Shown here: positions 15,150 through 24,078 of the stretch, in pieces
Numbering within the stretch: the first letter of the stretch is position 1
How the letters are laid out: each line of letters opens with the position of its first letter
Assembly: GCA_910579085.1 (NCBI GenBank)
Contig: CAJTRU010000053.1
Location: 1 to 25,514 of the forward strand
DNA length: 25,514 bases
Reading direction: 5' to 3'
Source of the DNA: an uncultured Lachnospiraceae bacterium
Lineage (GTDB): Bacteria > Bacillota > Clostridia > Lachnospirales > Lachnospiraceae
The notes under the pieces: model-generated
What the model was told of the DNA's origin: nothing
Databases searched by the model: none
The model's input: the letters and a program-made list of their open reading frames with translations, nothing else
Made by a program: the position numbers and the translations under genes

Positions 15150-15479
15150 TTATCCCTCCTGTATTTCTTTAACTGCTTTTTTAAATAAAATATTTAAGGC
15201 ACTTCCTTCTGTATCTAATTCCCTTCCTGCCTGTGCCAGCTTTTTTACTGGAATTATCAAAGAATTAAAAAATGGCTTCCTTTCAGTCTTTTTCTTAAGA
15301 CTTTCTGGTAAACCGTTATTGAAAACTGTATACTGTTTTGCTCCAGGAATGTCAGGCCCTATATATACCCTGGCATCTGTGTCTGTCTTGTCCGTTCCTG
15401 CTGCCCCGCCGCCTGCTTTCAATGTACTGCTGCCCATGCCAGGCATTTGCGCCTGCTTCTTTTTCGCTTTTTCACTCAT
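15150..15479 (-). CDS. Conserved phage protein upstream of sheath, unknown function
   Basis: A 109-residue protein. The first 35 residues are polar and flexible (MSEKAKKKQAQMPGMGSSTL). The rest contains YIGPDIPGAKQYTVFNNGLP, ESLKKKTERKPFFNSLIIPV-KKLAQAGREL, which looks like a conserved compact domain. It starts within the ATGA overlap of the upstream tail terminator-like gene and ends 6 nt before the sheath gene. Small proteins with this layout are found just before the sheath in related prophages. I do not know a function; a tail terminator or neck accessory role is possible. Confidence 0.7.
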   Translation of the reverse strand: MSEKAKKKQAQMPGMGSSTLKAGGGAAGTDKTDTDARVYIGPDIPGAKQYTVFNNGLPESLKKKTERKPFFNSLIIPVKKLAQAGRELDTEGSALNILFKKAVKEIQEG

Positions 15480-15994
15480 GCGTATCTGTCCTCCCTTACT
15501 ATTGATGCAATCTCAAATGCCATTCCCATGCCCCCGAAGTAATAAGGGTATGACTCTTCTTCCTGTAAAGCCCATGTTACCGGGTACTGGATTGTATACT
15601 TTCCATTAAGCACTGGCACTTTTGCAAATCTTTCATAAATTTTTGCTATTATATTTAATACATCTTTATGTCCCTGCTTGTCATAATCTGGCTCATATAT
15701 TCCTATAAGAAGGTTAATGTTTACCATCTGTGCACTTGATGTATTTTCTATTTCCCCATCATCAATACGTACTATTATGTATGGGTATGGGTCTGGGCTT
15801 GTAATCCCGTTTACCAGTCCATTTTCTAAAAGTTCTGGTGGTATTTCTTCCTGGCCTGCAGGTTCTGGCATTGGGAGAAGCTGCCTGAAAACATGTATTT
15901 TATCCATGCCGCCATCCGGGCTTTTCAGGCTGTAGCCTTTAAAAATTTTTCTTAATTCTTCTGCCAGCTCATCCTGTAAAAATGTTGCAACCAT
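15476..15994 (-). CDS. Probable tail terminator/completion protein
   Basis: A 172-residue protein. Features are the N-terminal helix MVATFLQDELAEELRKIFKG, PYPYIIVRIDDGEIENTSSA, MVNINLLIGIYEPDYDKQGH and KDVLNIIAKIYERFAKVPVL-NGKYTIQYP. The alpha/beta pattern with an IGIYE strand followed by a DVLNI helix resembles the gpU/SPP1 gp17-type tail terminators that cap the tube at the head end. Its place after the minor tail protein Z gene and before the sheath fits. It overlaps the next gene by ATGA. Assignment is by fold pattern and synteny, not by a signature motif. Confidence 0.55.
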   Translation of the reverse strand: MVATFLQDELAEELRKIFKGYSLKSPDGGMDKIHVFRQLLPMPEPAGQEEIPPELLENGLVNGITSPDPYPYIIVRIDDGEIENTSSAQMVNINLLIGIYEPDYDKQGHKDVLNIIAKIYERFAKVPVLNGKYTIQYPVTWALQEEESYPYYFGGMGMAFEIASIVREDRYA

Positions 15995-15995
15995 T

Positions 15996-16628
15996 TCAAA
16001 TCTCCCCTTTTAATGCACGCATGACATGTTTGTTTAAAGCTTCTTTTAAATCATTTTGTATATGCGGCTCTACAACCCCATATACCCGCTTCTCATTTCC
16101 TATCATTTCTGGTATGGAAGCACCCATCTTTTCAGAAATCTCACCTTTCTGGCCACGTCTCATGCCTTCATTCCTGCTGAAAATCCCCTCATGCTCATTT
16201 TTCATTTTAGCTACAAACCACTTTAGTTTTGCTGATGAAGATGATTTGAACCTTGTGCCTTTAAGTATTTTCCCTGTTGCGCTTATGCCTCCTGCGCCTG
16301 TCTGGCGTCTGTGCAGTGTAGGGTTATAATACTCCCCTGTACCCAGTCCACCTTCCTTGTATGAAAACTTTATTAAAGGGATTTTTTTGCCACTTGCATG
16401 TATAACAGCTTCTGGTTTATTGTTTGTGGCAAGTTTTATGCCCATGACCCTGTTAAAACCAGAAACCTTGACAACGTATTTTTTCTTTGCCTCTTTGGCA
16501 AGTCTTGAACGTGCCTTTTTTGCAGTATCATTTACTGCCATTTTAAGGACTTTAGGGGCTTTTTCCTTCATGTAGCCAAGCCTTCTTTCGACCTGGCTTA
16601 AGTTTGCTGCTTTAACAACAACGCTCAA
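15996..16628 (-). CDS. Prophage minor tail protein Z-like
   Basis: A 210-residue basic protein matching minor tail protein Z: VKAANLSQVERRLGYMKEKA, PKVLKMAVNDTAKKARSRLA-KEAKKKY, and RFKSSSSAKLKWFVAKMKNE. Z-type proteins connect the neck to the tail. The start codon is TTG (16626-16628), which overlaps the TGA of the stopper gene (TTGA); GAGGCG upstream could act as the ribosome site. The gene ends 1 nt before the next ATG. Confidence 0.8.
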   Translation of the reverse strand: MSVVVKAANLSQVERRLGYMKEKAPKVLKMAVNDTAKKARSRLAKEAKKKYVVKVSGFNRVMGIKLATNNKPEAVIHASGKKIPLIKFSYKEGGLGTGEYYNPTLHRRQTGAGGISATGKILKGTRFKSSSSAKLKWFVAKMKNEHEGIFSRNEGMRRGQKGEISEKMGASIPEMIGNEKRVYGVVEPHIQNDLKEALNKHVMRALKGEI

Positions 16629-16960
16629 TTTTTATTCGCCTCCAGATGCAGTGAATATATACCGCCTTCATTTATGCTGTCAGTAACAATAAAAGTTGAA
16701 CCATCAATTACAACAGGCTTTCCAATGCCTGGAAGCGGGCCAAAATCAATAGCATTGACATATATAAGGGTCTGTTTTTTGTATATGCCATCCATATGGC
16801 TTTTTATCCTTTTTTCACGTCCAGTAAGCTCGTTGCCGTCAATAATGACCACCATCTTTTTCCCATTGACTGTGTGTTCTCCACCGAATTCCAAAGGATT
16901 TAAAAATACTGTTTTTGCATCATTGCGCAAAACCTCTTTAAAAGTCATTTTTTTATGCAC
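16625..16960 (-). CDS. Head-tail stopper (lambda FII/Gifsy-2-like)
   Basis: About 111 residues, beginning at a GTG (16958-16960) that lies 7-8 nt after GAAAGGGA; a longer frame exists upstream but lacks a ribosome site and covers the end of the previous gene. The protein MTFKEVLRNDAKTVFLNPLE-FGGEHTVNGKKMVVIIDGNE, then IYVNAIDFGPLPGIGKPVVI-DGSTFIVTDS fits the FII-type stopper pattern of a short N-terminal helix, a -FG-H-ING- loop and a closing G-Y-L-LE strand. It would seal the connector after packaging. It overlaps both neighbours by a few bases. Confidence 0.7.
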   Translation of the reverse strand: MHKKMTFKEVLRNDAKTVFLNPLEFGGEHTVNGKKMVVIIDGNELTGREKRIKSHMDGIYKKQTLIYVNAIDFGPLPGIGKPVVIDGSTFIVTDSINEGGIYSLHLEANKN

Positions 16961-17264
16961 TGGATTTCCCTTTCTTTTTAGATGGTTCTGGCTGTGCTCC
17001 CCTGGTTTCCCTGGACGGCGGCCTTCCAATTAAATCCAGCCCTTTACCAGCAGACGGGTATGCATCACCTGTTGCACCTGGCATGGCAGATACCATCCTT
17101 GCTTTTACTGCATGTTTTTCTGCCACATTGTCTTCTTCCCATATGGCTGTCCCGTTATTTATCCACTCTCTTGCAAGCCCTGTATCACATACTGGCAACC
17201 TGTCACCAGGCTCATAATTATGGTTTTCAAAAAGCACAGGGAAAACCGCTGTAAGATGCCCCAT
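16953..17264 (-). CDS. Head completion-type small protein, unknown function
   Basis: A 103-residue protein. The first half (TAVFPVLFENHNYEPGDRLP, DTGLAREWINNGTAIWEE) has the pattern V-F--Y-PGD-LP--D-LA-EWI--GTA of small capsid-module proteins found after DUF2190-like genes in Clostridia prophages. The second half is low complexity and basic (PSRETRGAQPEPSKKKGKSS). The start lies in an ATGA overlap with the decoration gene. A connector or head completion role is inferred from position alone. Confidence 0.6.
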   Translation of the reverse strand: MGHLTAVFPVLFENHNYEPGDRLPVCDTGLAREWINNGTAIWEEDNVAEKHAVKARMVSAMPGATGDAYPSAGKGLDLIGRPPSRETRGAQPEPSKKKGKSSA

Positions 17265-17596
17265 CAGCCCGCAAGTTTTACAAGGATAACTGTATCACCT
17301 GCAGCTGCTGCCTGTGCTGCATAGCCTGCCAGGACTGTACCATCACCTTTGGTGTCTGTAATGCCGTCACCATCAAAATATACATCTGTCCCCATGCTGA
17401 CAGCCCCTTCTGCTGTTTTAGGCATTTCAAATACCCCTGTAACATGCAGTGAGCCTGTTTCACCAGGAAGGATATCTGTACCAGCAACCCCTGTACGCCC
17501 TCCAAAAGTTATAACTGTATTCGCTTCAATAACTGCTGTACCAGTATTGGTATAGTCGAGTGTTTCCCCTCTCTGCCAGTATGTAGCTTTTCCCAT
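17264..17596 (-). CDS. Capsid decoration protein (DUF2190-like)
   Basis: A 110-residue protein: GKATYWQRGETLDYTNTGTA, GETGSLHVTGVFEMPKTAEG and VYFDGDGITDTKGDGTVLAG-YAAQAAAAGDTVILVKL. This is the pattern of DUF2190 capsid cement proteins, which stabilise the expanded shell. It follows the major capsid gene directly and has GGAGG in its leader. Confidence 0.85.
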   Translation of the reverse strand: MGKATYWQRGETLDYTNTGTAVIEANTVITFGGRTGVAGTDILPGETGSLHVTGVFEMPKTAEGAVSMGTDVYFDGDGITDTKGDGTVLAGYAAQAAAAGDTVILVKLAG

Positions 17597-17610
17597 GTCT
17601 GTTCCTCCTT

Positions 17611-19182
17611 TTACGCTGCTATTTTTCGCCCAGGGTTCTTTACAATCCCACGGAAATCCCTTACTGTAATGCCCCAGTCAAGGTAAATGTCCCACTGGAA
17701 GCCTAAAATTCCTGGTGTTTCCATCCTTCTTACTGTAGGCGTTTCCTGGCCATTTAAATAATTAACCTGTATGCCCCTTACGCTTGAAGTATTCGCTGTC
17801 ATAAACCACGGCACAGCCTTATCACCAGCAAGCGCATTAAGCACTGGTGTCTGTACAATCTTTAACGGGTAATTATATAACGGGTTGATATCATTATTGG
17901 CTGAACCTGTTACCTGTGCGCTGTGGAAAATTACTGCCAGGTCAAATTCATATCCCACTGGTACAATAATATTCTGTGGTGTAATATAGATTGCTTCACC
18001 GAACGGGTCTTTCTGTTTCTGCATCTGTAAAACCATTGCCTGTATGGATGCCTGTGCAGGCTTTGAGCCTTCCTGTATGATATTGTTGTGCTTTGCATCA
18101 AAAAGGTTAAGCCCGTCAAAAATTTTACTGTTATTATAAAGCAGGGAATAAACTGCCTTGTCAATAGTTTTTTTCGCACTTGCTGCATAAAGCCCTGGTA
18201 CTTCTGTAAGAAAGCCGATATCATCATTTATGAACGCCTGCCTGGTCATGCTGAATGAACGTCCATAAGTATCAATTTTAAAATTAGGAAGCAGTTTTGT
18301 TTCTGGTTTCATTGGTTTGAGTTCACCATTTTCAGGAACAAGAAGGAAATCCCCCATGCCTCCTATTAAATACTCATGGTCTGGTGTCATCTTAAAGTCT
18401 TTCACGCTGCCTTTTGTCGTCCATTCCTGGAATGTGGTAGGGACTTCATTGTAAAGCTGTATAATGCTTTTCCTGATTGTATTGTCAAGGATAGCTGGAA
18501 ATGATGCTGTCGGGTTATAAAACTGGCGGCAAAGCTCCGAATACATTTCATCTGCATCCATCCTTAAGAGTTTTTGTATTTCCTGCCCTTCCCTGCTTAA
18601 ACATTCTATGCCTAAATCCCTTAAACTTAATGACCTCAGTCCGCCAGCACCTTCTGCTGGTGATTCTACTGGCAGCCCTGCTCGCATCATAAGGGCATCA
18701 GAAGCCCTGTGCCTGAAAGTATCTTCTTCATCCCTTGTTACCTGTACATTCACAGGCGCACCTGCCGCCCTCATCCCGTCAAGGATTGCTGTCCTGACCT
18801 GCTCTAATGTGCTGCCGTTGCGTATATGCTCCGAAGGGTCAGTATCAAAATCACGGCAAAGCGCCATAATCTCTGTTACGCGGTTGCGTTCCGCCATTGC
18901 TGCATCCCTCTGGTTTTCCCCTGGTGCTGCTGGAAGCTGTGCCTGTTGTGGGACAGTTATATGCTGCTGTACATCTGGTGGTGCAGCAGATGCCCCGTTA
19001 TCTCCTGCAAGCCCTCTTTCCTGTGCTTCAATTTCTGCATCCGCCTGTTCAATTTCGCGCTGGCAGCTGTCAAACTGTGCCTGCTCCTCTGCTGTCAGGG
19101 CACGGTTGTTATCTGCTTTGGCAGCATTTACAATTGTCTGCTGTTTAAGCATTGCTGCTTCCCGTCTCTGTTTTGGTGTCAT
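17611..19182 (-). CDS. Major capsid protein (HK97 fold) with N-terminal delta domain
   Basis: A 523-residue protein. Residues 1-60 are a charged coiled coil (RREAAMLKQQTIVNAAKADN, EEQAQFDSCQREIEQADAEI-EAQERG) like the scaffolding delta domain that the prohead protease removes. The capsid part holds DKAVYSLLYNNSKIFDGLNL-FDAKHNN, the P-loop-like PVGYEFDLAVIFHSAQVTGS, and the final WDIYLDWGITVRDFRGIVKN. Length and the preceding protease gene support an HK97-type maturation. The start shares bases with the protease stop (TAATG), and AGGAGGT lies upstream. Confidence 0.88.
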   Translation of the reverse strand: MTPKQRREAAMLKQQTIVNAAKADNNRALTAEEQAQFDSCQREIEQADAEIEAQERGLAGDNGASAAPPDVQQHITVPQQAQLPAAPGENQRDAAMAERNRVTEIMALCRDFDTDPSEHIRNGSTLEQVRTAILDGMRAAGAPVNVQVTRDEEDTFRHRASDALMMRAGLPVESPAEGAGGLRSLSLRDLGIECLSREGQEIQKLLRMDADEMYSELCRQFYNPTASFPAILDNTIRKSIIQLYNEVPTTFQEWTTKGSVKDFKMTPDHEYLIGGMGDFLLVPENGELKPMKPETKLLPNFKIDTYGRSFSMTRQAFINDDIGFLTEVPGLYAASAKKTIDKAVYSLLYNNSKIFDGLNLFDAKHNNIIQEGSKPAQASIQAMVLQMQKQKDPFGEAIYITPQNIIVPVGYEFDLAVIFHSAQVTGSANNDINPLYNYPLKIVQTPVLNALAGDKAVPWFMTANTSSVRGIQVNYLNGQETPTVRRMETPGILGFQWDIYLDWGITVRDFRGIVKNPGRKIAA

Positions 19183-19883
19183 TAATTTATACCTCCTGTA
19201 TTTTTGTTTATTTGAAGCTGTGCCTCAAAGTATGTCAGCGTCCTTTCTTCTGGCATCCTGCACTCTTCGGAACTGCGCCCGACCCCCACTGTAGCGTCCG
19301 CTGGGACACTTACTATGCTTATCTCGTAAGGCATCCATTGCCTTGCAATTTCGCAAGGCCCTGCAAAACGTCCGTCAGAAGATACTTTCCCCTGTGATAC
19401 TTCTTCAATAACGCCAATCTTGTATCCGATAGAAACACCTTTAAGCGTATCATTTTTTACTTTCTGGAAAATAATTTCACTGTTTCTGTCTTCATCAAAT
19501 TCCACCTCAGCCATGCCACGCTGGTTTTCAATCCATGCACGGTTTACCTTCCCTAAAACCTTGTCCCTGTCATGGTTAAAAAGAAGTACCCCTATTGTAT
19601 TAAGCCTTGTAAAATCTGCCGCAGAAGGGCTGTGGTCTAAAATTTCATTTCCCCAGTAACGGCTGTAAGGCTCTTCGGAAGAAAAAGAAAGAATGAACTT
19701 ACGTTCATTCCCTACACCTTCCACTTCCCTGATTGTTGCCAGGCTAAATGCCCTTGTCTGGTTTTTCTTCCTGCTGCCCGCTGCTGGCTGTGGCTGGCTG
19801 GTTTCCTCCGCCCGTTCCGCCAGGCATCCCTGGTACTGTTTCCCTGCTGCCCGCTGGGTTAAGTTCTGCTGCTGTCCTGCCAA
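19182..19883 (-). CDS. HK97-family prohead protease
   Basis: A prohead protease that would cut the capsid delta domain. The core starts near KKNQTRAFSLATIREVEGVG and holds the family's catalytic residues: the His of GVLLFNHDRDKVLGKV (residue 104 from the TTG start) and the Ser of TLKGVSIGYKIG (residue 151). The start is uncertain. A TTG at 19881-19883 is preferred because GGGAGG (complement of 19892-19897) lies 8 nt upstream. An ATG at 19920-19922 would add 13 residues but has no ribosome site. Either choice overlaps the portal gene in another frame by 140-180 nt, so the first 45 residues are low-complexity and may be dispensable. Confidence 0.83.
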   Translation of the reverse strand: MAGQQQNLTQRAAGKQYQGCLAERAEETSQPQPAAGSRKKNQTRAFSLATIREVEGVGNERKFILSFSSEEPYSRYWGNEILDHSPSAADFTRLNTIGVLLFNHDRDKVLGKVNRAWIENQRGMAEVEFDEDRNSEIIFQKVKNDTLKGVSIGYKIGVIEEVSQGKVSSDGRFAGPCEIARQWMPYEISIVSVPADATVGVGRSSEECRMPEERTLTYFEAQLQINKNTGGIN

Positions 19884-21336
19884 AAATAACACCTCCCATC
19901 TCCATGCCCTTTTTCCTGGCATAATCTAAAACTGCAACTGTTTCATCAATCTGCTCTTTCCAGTCTTTTCCGTTTTCTGCCGCTATCTGCTGGAATGTTT
20001 TCTGCCCGGTCTGCAATGCTATCTTTGTAGCTGTGGCTTCCTTTAGCGGGTCAATCCATTTCTTAGGCGGCGCAACCCATTCATGTTTAAGGTATTTACG
20101 TTTGCCCTCCCAGAAACCAGGGATATTAAACAGGCCAGAAAGTACACCTGAAATAACAAAGGTTTCATATACCTCATCCATTATTACTTCCTGTACAAGT
20201 TCTATATCCTCTATGTATGTCTGGCCATCTTCAATAATCCCCTGCCTTGCACTGCTGTAATTGCTCTGGCTCATGTCACGGCTTGTTGCTTCATAGCTTA
20301 ACCCCTGCCCTGCACCTACAAGGCGCTGCTGTAATTTAATATAGCCTGCTGCGTCCGTTGCTTGCCCTGACGGGTTTACTACCTGGATTTCATCCCCGGC
20401 ATTAAGTTCCTTAATCATGCCCGGGCTTATCCTTTTCCCTTCATAATCCTCATGCGGGCGTCGGCTGTCCATGACATTGTTCATTCCTCTTGCAAAACTT
20501 CCGTTTGTTGGGACAATTTTTTTTACAAAAACAGCAAGACATGCGGCTATGCGCTCTTTGACACTTACCGCTGTCATAAATTCATTTGCATCCCTTACCC
20601 TGGTGATTGTTGGTGCAAGGTCACTCATCTCACGCACCTGCGAAGGGCGGTTCTTTGTAAAATAATATATGATGTCTTTTGCAGGCACATATACAGAATC
20701 CATCTGCCCGTACCCGTCTAAGCTGTACTGTTTTATCCAGTACCCCACTGCTTTGTTGTGTTTGTTAAATTCTATGCCGCCTGCAATACGGCAGTTTTTG
20801 TTTTCAGGCACGGTGTGGCCTGCATCCAGTTCATCCACTTCAAGTGCCTGCAGCTTAAAAGGTACAACCCCTCCGTCTGTATAACATTTCTTAAAAAGTA
20901 TTCCCCCGTCTACTTTCTTGCGTTTTACTGCCATTCTTAGCATCTGGTTAAAACTCTGCGTTTCTGTTATGTCACAGTTTTTACGTTTGCACCATTCTGC
21001 CCATGCATCTTCTATTTCCTGGTCAATGCGTCCGTTACCAGTCCTTGCCTGCAATGTCCATCCAAGCCCTACCACGTTGCGTTTGTAAGCACCGATTACG
21101 CTGTTTGCCATGTCACTGTTACGTTCAAGGTCTCTTGCCCTTGCCCTTACTGTGTCCCTGCTGTAACGGTCTGTCTGCTCTGCACTCTGGTTATATGCTG
21201 TCCAGTTTGCGTTCGCCCTGCTGTAATCCCCTGCATCATAGTTCCTTATTTCTTCCAGGTTCTGCCTCCATGCTTCACGCCGCACCCCTGCGGCAGGGGA
21301 AATAAAACCTATTATATTATCCAGTATGTTTCCCAT
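19744..21336 (-). CDS. Portal protein (lambda gpB family)
   Basis: About 530 residues of the lambda-type portal family. Motifs are NYDAGDYSRANANWTAYNQS, RDTVRARARDLERNSDMANS, IGAYKRNVVGLGWTLQARTG and the C-terminal domain IPGFWEGKRKYLKHEWVAPP-KKWIDPLKEA. Portals form the dodecamer through which DNA passes. The ATG at 21334-21336 is chosen because AGGAGG lies 6 nt upstream; a longer frame runs into the previous gene. The 3' end (GRTAAELNPAGSRETVPGMP and a Gly/Gln-rich tail) overlaps the protease gene. Confidence 0.92.
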   Translation of the reverse strand: MGNILDNIIGFISPAAGVRREAWRQNLEEIRNYDAGDYSRANANWTAYNQSAEQTDRYSRDTVRARARDLERNSDMANSVIGAYKRNVVGLGWTLQARTGNGRIDQEIEDAWAEWCKRKNCDITETQSFNQMLRMAVKRKKVDGGILFKKCYTDGGVVPFKLQALEVDELDAGHTVPENKNCRIAGGIEFNKHNKAVGYWIKQYSLDGYGQMDSVYVPAKDIIYYFTKNRPSQVREMSDLAPTITRVRDANEFMTAVSVKERIAACLAVFVKKIVPTNGSFARGMNNVMDSRRPHEDYEGKRISPGMIKELNAGDEIQVVNPSGQATDAAGYIKLQQRLVGAGQGLSYEATSRDMSQSNYSSARQGIIEDGQTYIEDIELVQEVIMDEVYETFVISGVLSGLFNIPGFWEGKRKYLKHEWVAPPKKWIDPLKEATATKIALQTGQKTFQQIAAENGKDWKEQIDETVAVLDYARKKGMEMGGVIFGRTAAELNPAGSRETVPGMPGGTGGGNQPATASSGQQEEKPDKGI

Positions 21337-21346
21337 GCATGTCCTC

Positions 21347-21568
21347 CTAACGCTGGTCAAAAACCGCAACAAAGCAGTTGTCTAAAAAACCTGGTGTCCC
21401 CTCTGAAACCTGTGCTGTAAGGTCATTTTTAATATCATATAAGGTTTTAAGGTCTGCCCTGTCCAGCTGCCTTGAACCTATTTTATAGCTTTGCCCGCCA
21501 ACACATATAGCATAAATTGCATTGTTTACCTCAGAAAGCATTTCCTGTGGTGTCAGCTGTCCTTCCAT
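21347..21568 (-). CDS. Small head-joining protein (gpW/DUF6148-like)
   Basis: A 73-residue protein: MLSEVNNAIYAICVGGQSYK, IGSRQLDRADLKTLYDIKND-LTAQ. The GGQSYKIGSRQLDRADLKTL string is typical of the short gpW/DUF6148-like proteins that sit between large terminase and portal in lambda-like modules. They are packaged into the connector in lambda. The stop codon overlaps the portal ribosome site. Confidence 0.78.
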   Translation of the reverse strand: MEGQLTPQEMLSEVNNAIYAICVGGQSYKIGSRQLDRADLKTLYDIKNDLTAQVSEGTPGFLDNCFVAVFDQR

Positions 21569-21584
21569 CTGGCCGCCTCCTTAT

Positions 21585-23498
21585 CTATACCCAGCTTTCA
21601 TTTTCTTTTATCCAGTCCTCTTCTGGTGTATACTGTTCTTTCTTTTGTTCCTGTGGTTTCCCATTTATATCCTGCAAATGGAGCATACGGACGCCCAGGG
21701 TGTCCGCTGCTGCCATTGCATACACTTCACAGTCAAGGTAATGGTTGTCGGCATGGCTGTACTTCTGTACCCATTCAAGGCGTGGTTTCCCGCTGCCATT
21801 CTTAACAAGGACTTTATGCTCTGCCGTAACCTGGGCAGCGTATTCCCCATCACAGCCCTTGTATACCATCCAGCTTCCGTTCCCGTTCTTACGGTGCATC
21901 CTGCTGGCAATCATGTCCTTATATTTCCCACCATCAACAATAACAAGGTTCATCCCGTAAGCCTTAGAAGCGTCATTATTGACTGTGCTTAATTTAAAAT
22001 GGCTCTGCATAGGGTTGCTTGAACCTTTGGCTGGCTTCGCCCATTCTGCATTTAAAGCGCAGAAATCGTATACACTGTCAGCCTCGTAGCCAGAATCCAC
22101 GAGACATAAATTTACTATTGCAGCGTTTCCTGACTCTGTCCTGTATTCCAGGTTCATAACCCTCTCAATCTCCGAAAAGCTGTAAGCCTGCCCATGCGCT
22201 ATGTTCTGGCTGGTCAGGAAACCACCCCATGCCCTTATTGTCCAGTAGATACAGTTTTCCTGCACATCTATGCCTGCGGTAAGCAGTTTCGCCCAGTCTG
22301 GTACGGTAAATTCTGTAAGTTCTGTCTGCCGCTCCATAACAAGTTCACTGCTGGTTTTTAGTTTAGTATCTTCCCACGGCTCTGCAAGCCAGGAATTTAT
22401 AAAATTTTGCAGCTTTTCAGGGTCGTCTTTGCTTTCCATAAACTCTTTTGCAATCTCTGAAAAACGTACAAACGGGCTGTAAAGTGTATTAATCCAGAAA
22501 CAGACTTTTTTTACAAACCGGGTCTGTTTCCGTACAACTTCCCACCGTCCGTTTTTTACAGCTGCCTGCTTCTGTGCATCTGTAATTACACAGCCACACT
22601 CCTGGCATACATAAAAAGAAAATTCTGCACGGTCTGCATTGCTTAAATCCCCTGTACTGTCTTCTGTTTCCAGCATCCCCAGTTTCTCTTTTATTGCTTC
22701 TTCCCCATATGCTTCAACTAAATCCTTATCTTTTCCAGGCCATTTAAGGTTATCAAAAATGAGTTCTATAAAACCCCCGCAATGCGGGCATGGTATAAAA
22801 TAATGCTTTTCCGCATCTGCTTCCTCTTTGGCCTTCCAGATATGCCCTGTACGCAGCGTCGGGGTGCTTGTAATATATATCTTCCTGTTAGCAAATGTCT
22901 TTGTACGTTCCTTTGCAAGGCTTACAGGGTCTGCCTCTTTTTTGCTTGCGCCTGGGTATTTGTCCACTTCGTCCAGGAACAGGTATTTTACAGCCTTTGA
23001 TGCCAGTGAAGACGGTGAATTGCTTCCTGCTATTGTCAGATACATCCCATCAAACTGGTGCTCCAGCTTCTGTGACCTGGACTCATGGTACAGTTTTCCA
23101 AGTGAAGGGCTGTTTTTCACCATTGGCACAATACGGTTTGCTGCTATGCTTTCCCCCAGCTTGTCAGTCGGGTAAACTACCATAGCAGGCGACGGGTCCT
23201 GCTGTATTACATACCCAAGCATATTTAACATAGCTTCTGAACCGCCTACCTGGGTACATTTGCAGAATATGATTTCTTCCGTACTGTAATTGGTGAGTTC
23301 ATCCATTATATCTGCAAGGTAAGGTGTTTTGTCATTTTTCCATGGTCCCGGGATTGCGGAAACTTTTGAATCAAGTATGCGGTATTTCTGTGCCCATTCC
23401 GAAACAGATAAATCCTCTGGCGGCCGCAGCAGCTGCAGGGCATCCTTAAGATACTGGCTGGTCTGGTACTTCTTCCGCCATTTTCTTTTTCTCTGCAT
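21585..23498 (-). CDS. Terminase large subunit (GpA family)
   Basis: A 637-residue DNA-packaging motor of the lambda GpA family. Seen are the N-terminal RPPEDLSVSEWAQKYRILDS, a Walker A variant KCTQVGGSE (residues 80-88), Walker B LFLDEVD (173-179), a zinc ribbon CPHC (237-240) / CQEC (298-301), and the nuclease start LLTAGIDVQENCIYWTIRAW with Asp411. It translocates DNA into the prohead and cuts at cos in phages of this type. Its start overlaps the small subunit by 53 nt, and GAAAGG precedes the ATG at 23496-23498. Confidence 0.95.
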   Translation of the reverse strand: MQRKRKWRKKYQTSQYLKDALQLLRPPEDLSVSEWAQKYRILDSKVSAIPGPWKNDKTPYLADIMDELTNYSTEEIIFCKCTQVGGSEAMLNMLGYVIQQDPSPAMVVYPTDKLGESIAANRIVPMVKNSPSLGKLYHESRSQKLEHQFDGMYLTIAGSNSPSSLASKAVKYLFLDEVDKYPGASKKEADPVSLAKERTKTFANRKIYITSTPTLRTGHIWKAKEEADAEKHYFIPCPHCGGFIELIFDNLKWPGKDKDLVEAYGEEAIKEKLGMLETEDSTGDLSNADRAEFSFYVCQECGCVITDAQKQAAVKNGRWEVVRKQTRFVKKVCFWINTLYSPFVRFSEIAKEFMESKDDPEKLQNFINSWLAEPWEDTKLKTSSELVMERQTELTEFTVPDWAKLLTAGIDVQENCIYWTIRAWGGFLTSQNIAHGQAYSFSEIERVMNLEYRTESGNAAIVNLCLVDSGYEADSVYDFCALNAEWAKPAKGSSNPMQSHFKLSTVNNDASKAYGMNLVIVDGGKYKDMIASRMHRKNGNGSWMVYKGCDGEYAAQVTAEHKVLVKNGSGKPRLEWVQKYSHADNHYLDCEVYAMAAADTLGVRMLHLQDINGKPQEQKKEQYTPEEDWIKENESWV

Positions 23499-24078
23499 TT
23501 AAAATACCTTTCGCCTCCTTTGGCCCTGCAACCCCTGCTACAACAAAGGATTCCAGTAGGGAAGCAATCTCGCCAGACATTTCTTTTTCAATCCTTCTTG
23601 CCTCCAATGGTTCAAGCTGCCCTGAAAGCAGACCCCCAACCCTCGCTGGAAGGGACATTGCAAATTTCTTGAATACTAAAAAGAACCTGGCATAATCAAG
23701 CCTTACCTCCTCAACAGAAATATAATCCCCTGCTGCAATCTGTGTTTTAAGCCTGTGCAGCTCACCCTGGCTTTCCTTGAGGGCGATTTCTGCTTCAAGT
23801 TTCTGTTCTTTCAGTTCTGCTTCTTTTACAGAACGTGCTTTTCCGTAAGCCTTGCCTGAAAGATAATTTATATATTTTTGTATTGTCGGGGCTAAATCAT
23901 ACCGCCGCACTTCCCTGCCATTTATTTTTACCAGGACAGCATCAAGAACCCCGTCCTGTGTAAGCTGTTCAATCCGGCGTGTACCACTGAAATTAAGCAG
24001 TTTTGCAACAGCTTTCGGGCTGCAAAGGCTCTTGTTTCCAGAAAAAAGTATTTCCTCTATGTCTGTTTCCTTTCCCAT
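23446..24078 (-). CDS. Terminase small subunit (Nu1-like)
   Basis: About 210 residues. SPKAVAKLLNFSGTRRIEQL, TQDGVLDAVLVKINGREVRR-YDLAPTIQKYI is a winged-helix DNA-binding domain of the Nu1 type. Then comes a long coiled coil (VKEAELKEQKLEAEIALKES, QGELHRLKTQIAAGDYISVE-EVRLDYARFF), followed by PARVGGLLSGQLEPLEARRI. Nu1-type proteins bind cos-adjacent sites and recruit the large subunit. The ATG at 24076-24078 follows CAGGAGG at 11 nt; an in-frame GTG at 24171 lacks a ribosome site and is rejected. Confidence 0.85.
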   Translation of the reverse strand: MGKETDIEEILFSGNKSLCSPKAVAKLLNFSGTRRIEQLTQDGVLDAVLVKINGREVRRYDLAPTIQKYINYLSGKAYGKARSVKEAELKEQKLEAEIALKESQGELHRLKTQIAAGDYISVEEVRLDYARFFLVFKKFAMSLPARVGGLLSGQLEPLEARRIEKEMSGEIASLLESFVVAGVAGPKEAKGILNAEKKKMAEEVPDQPVS

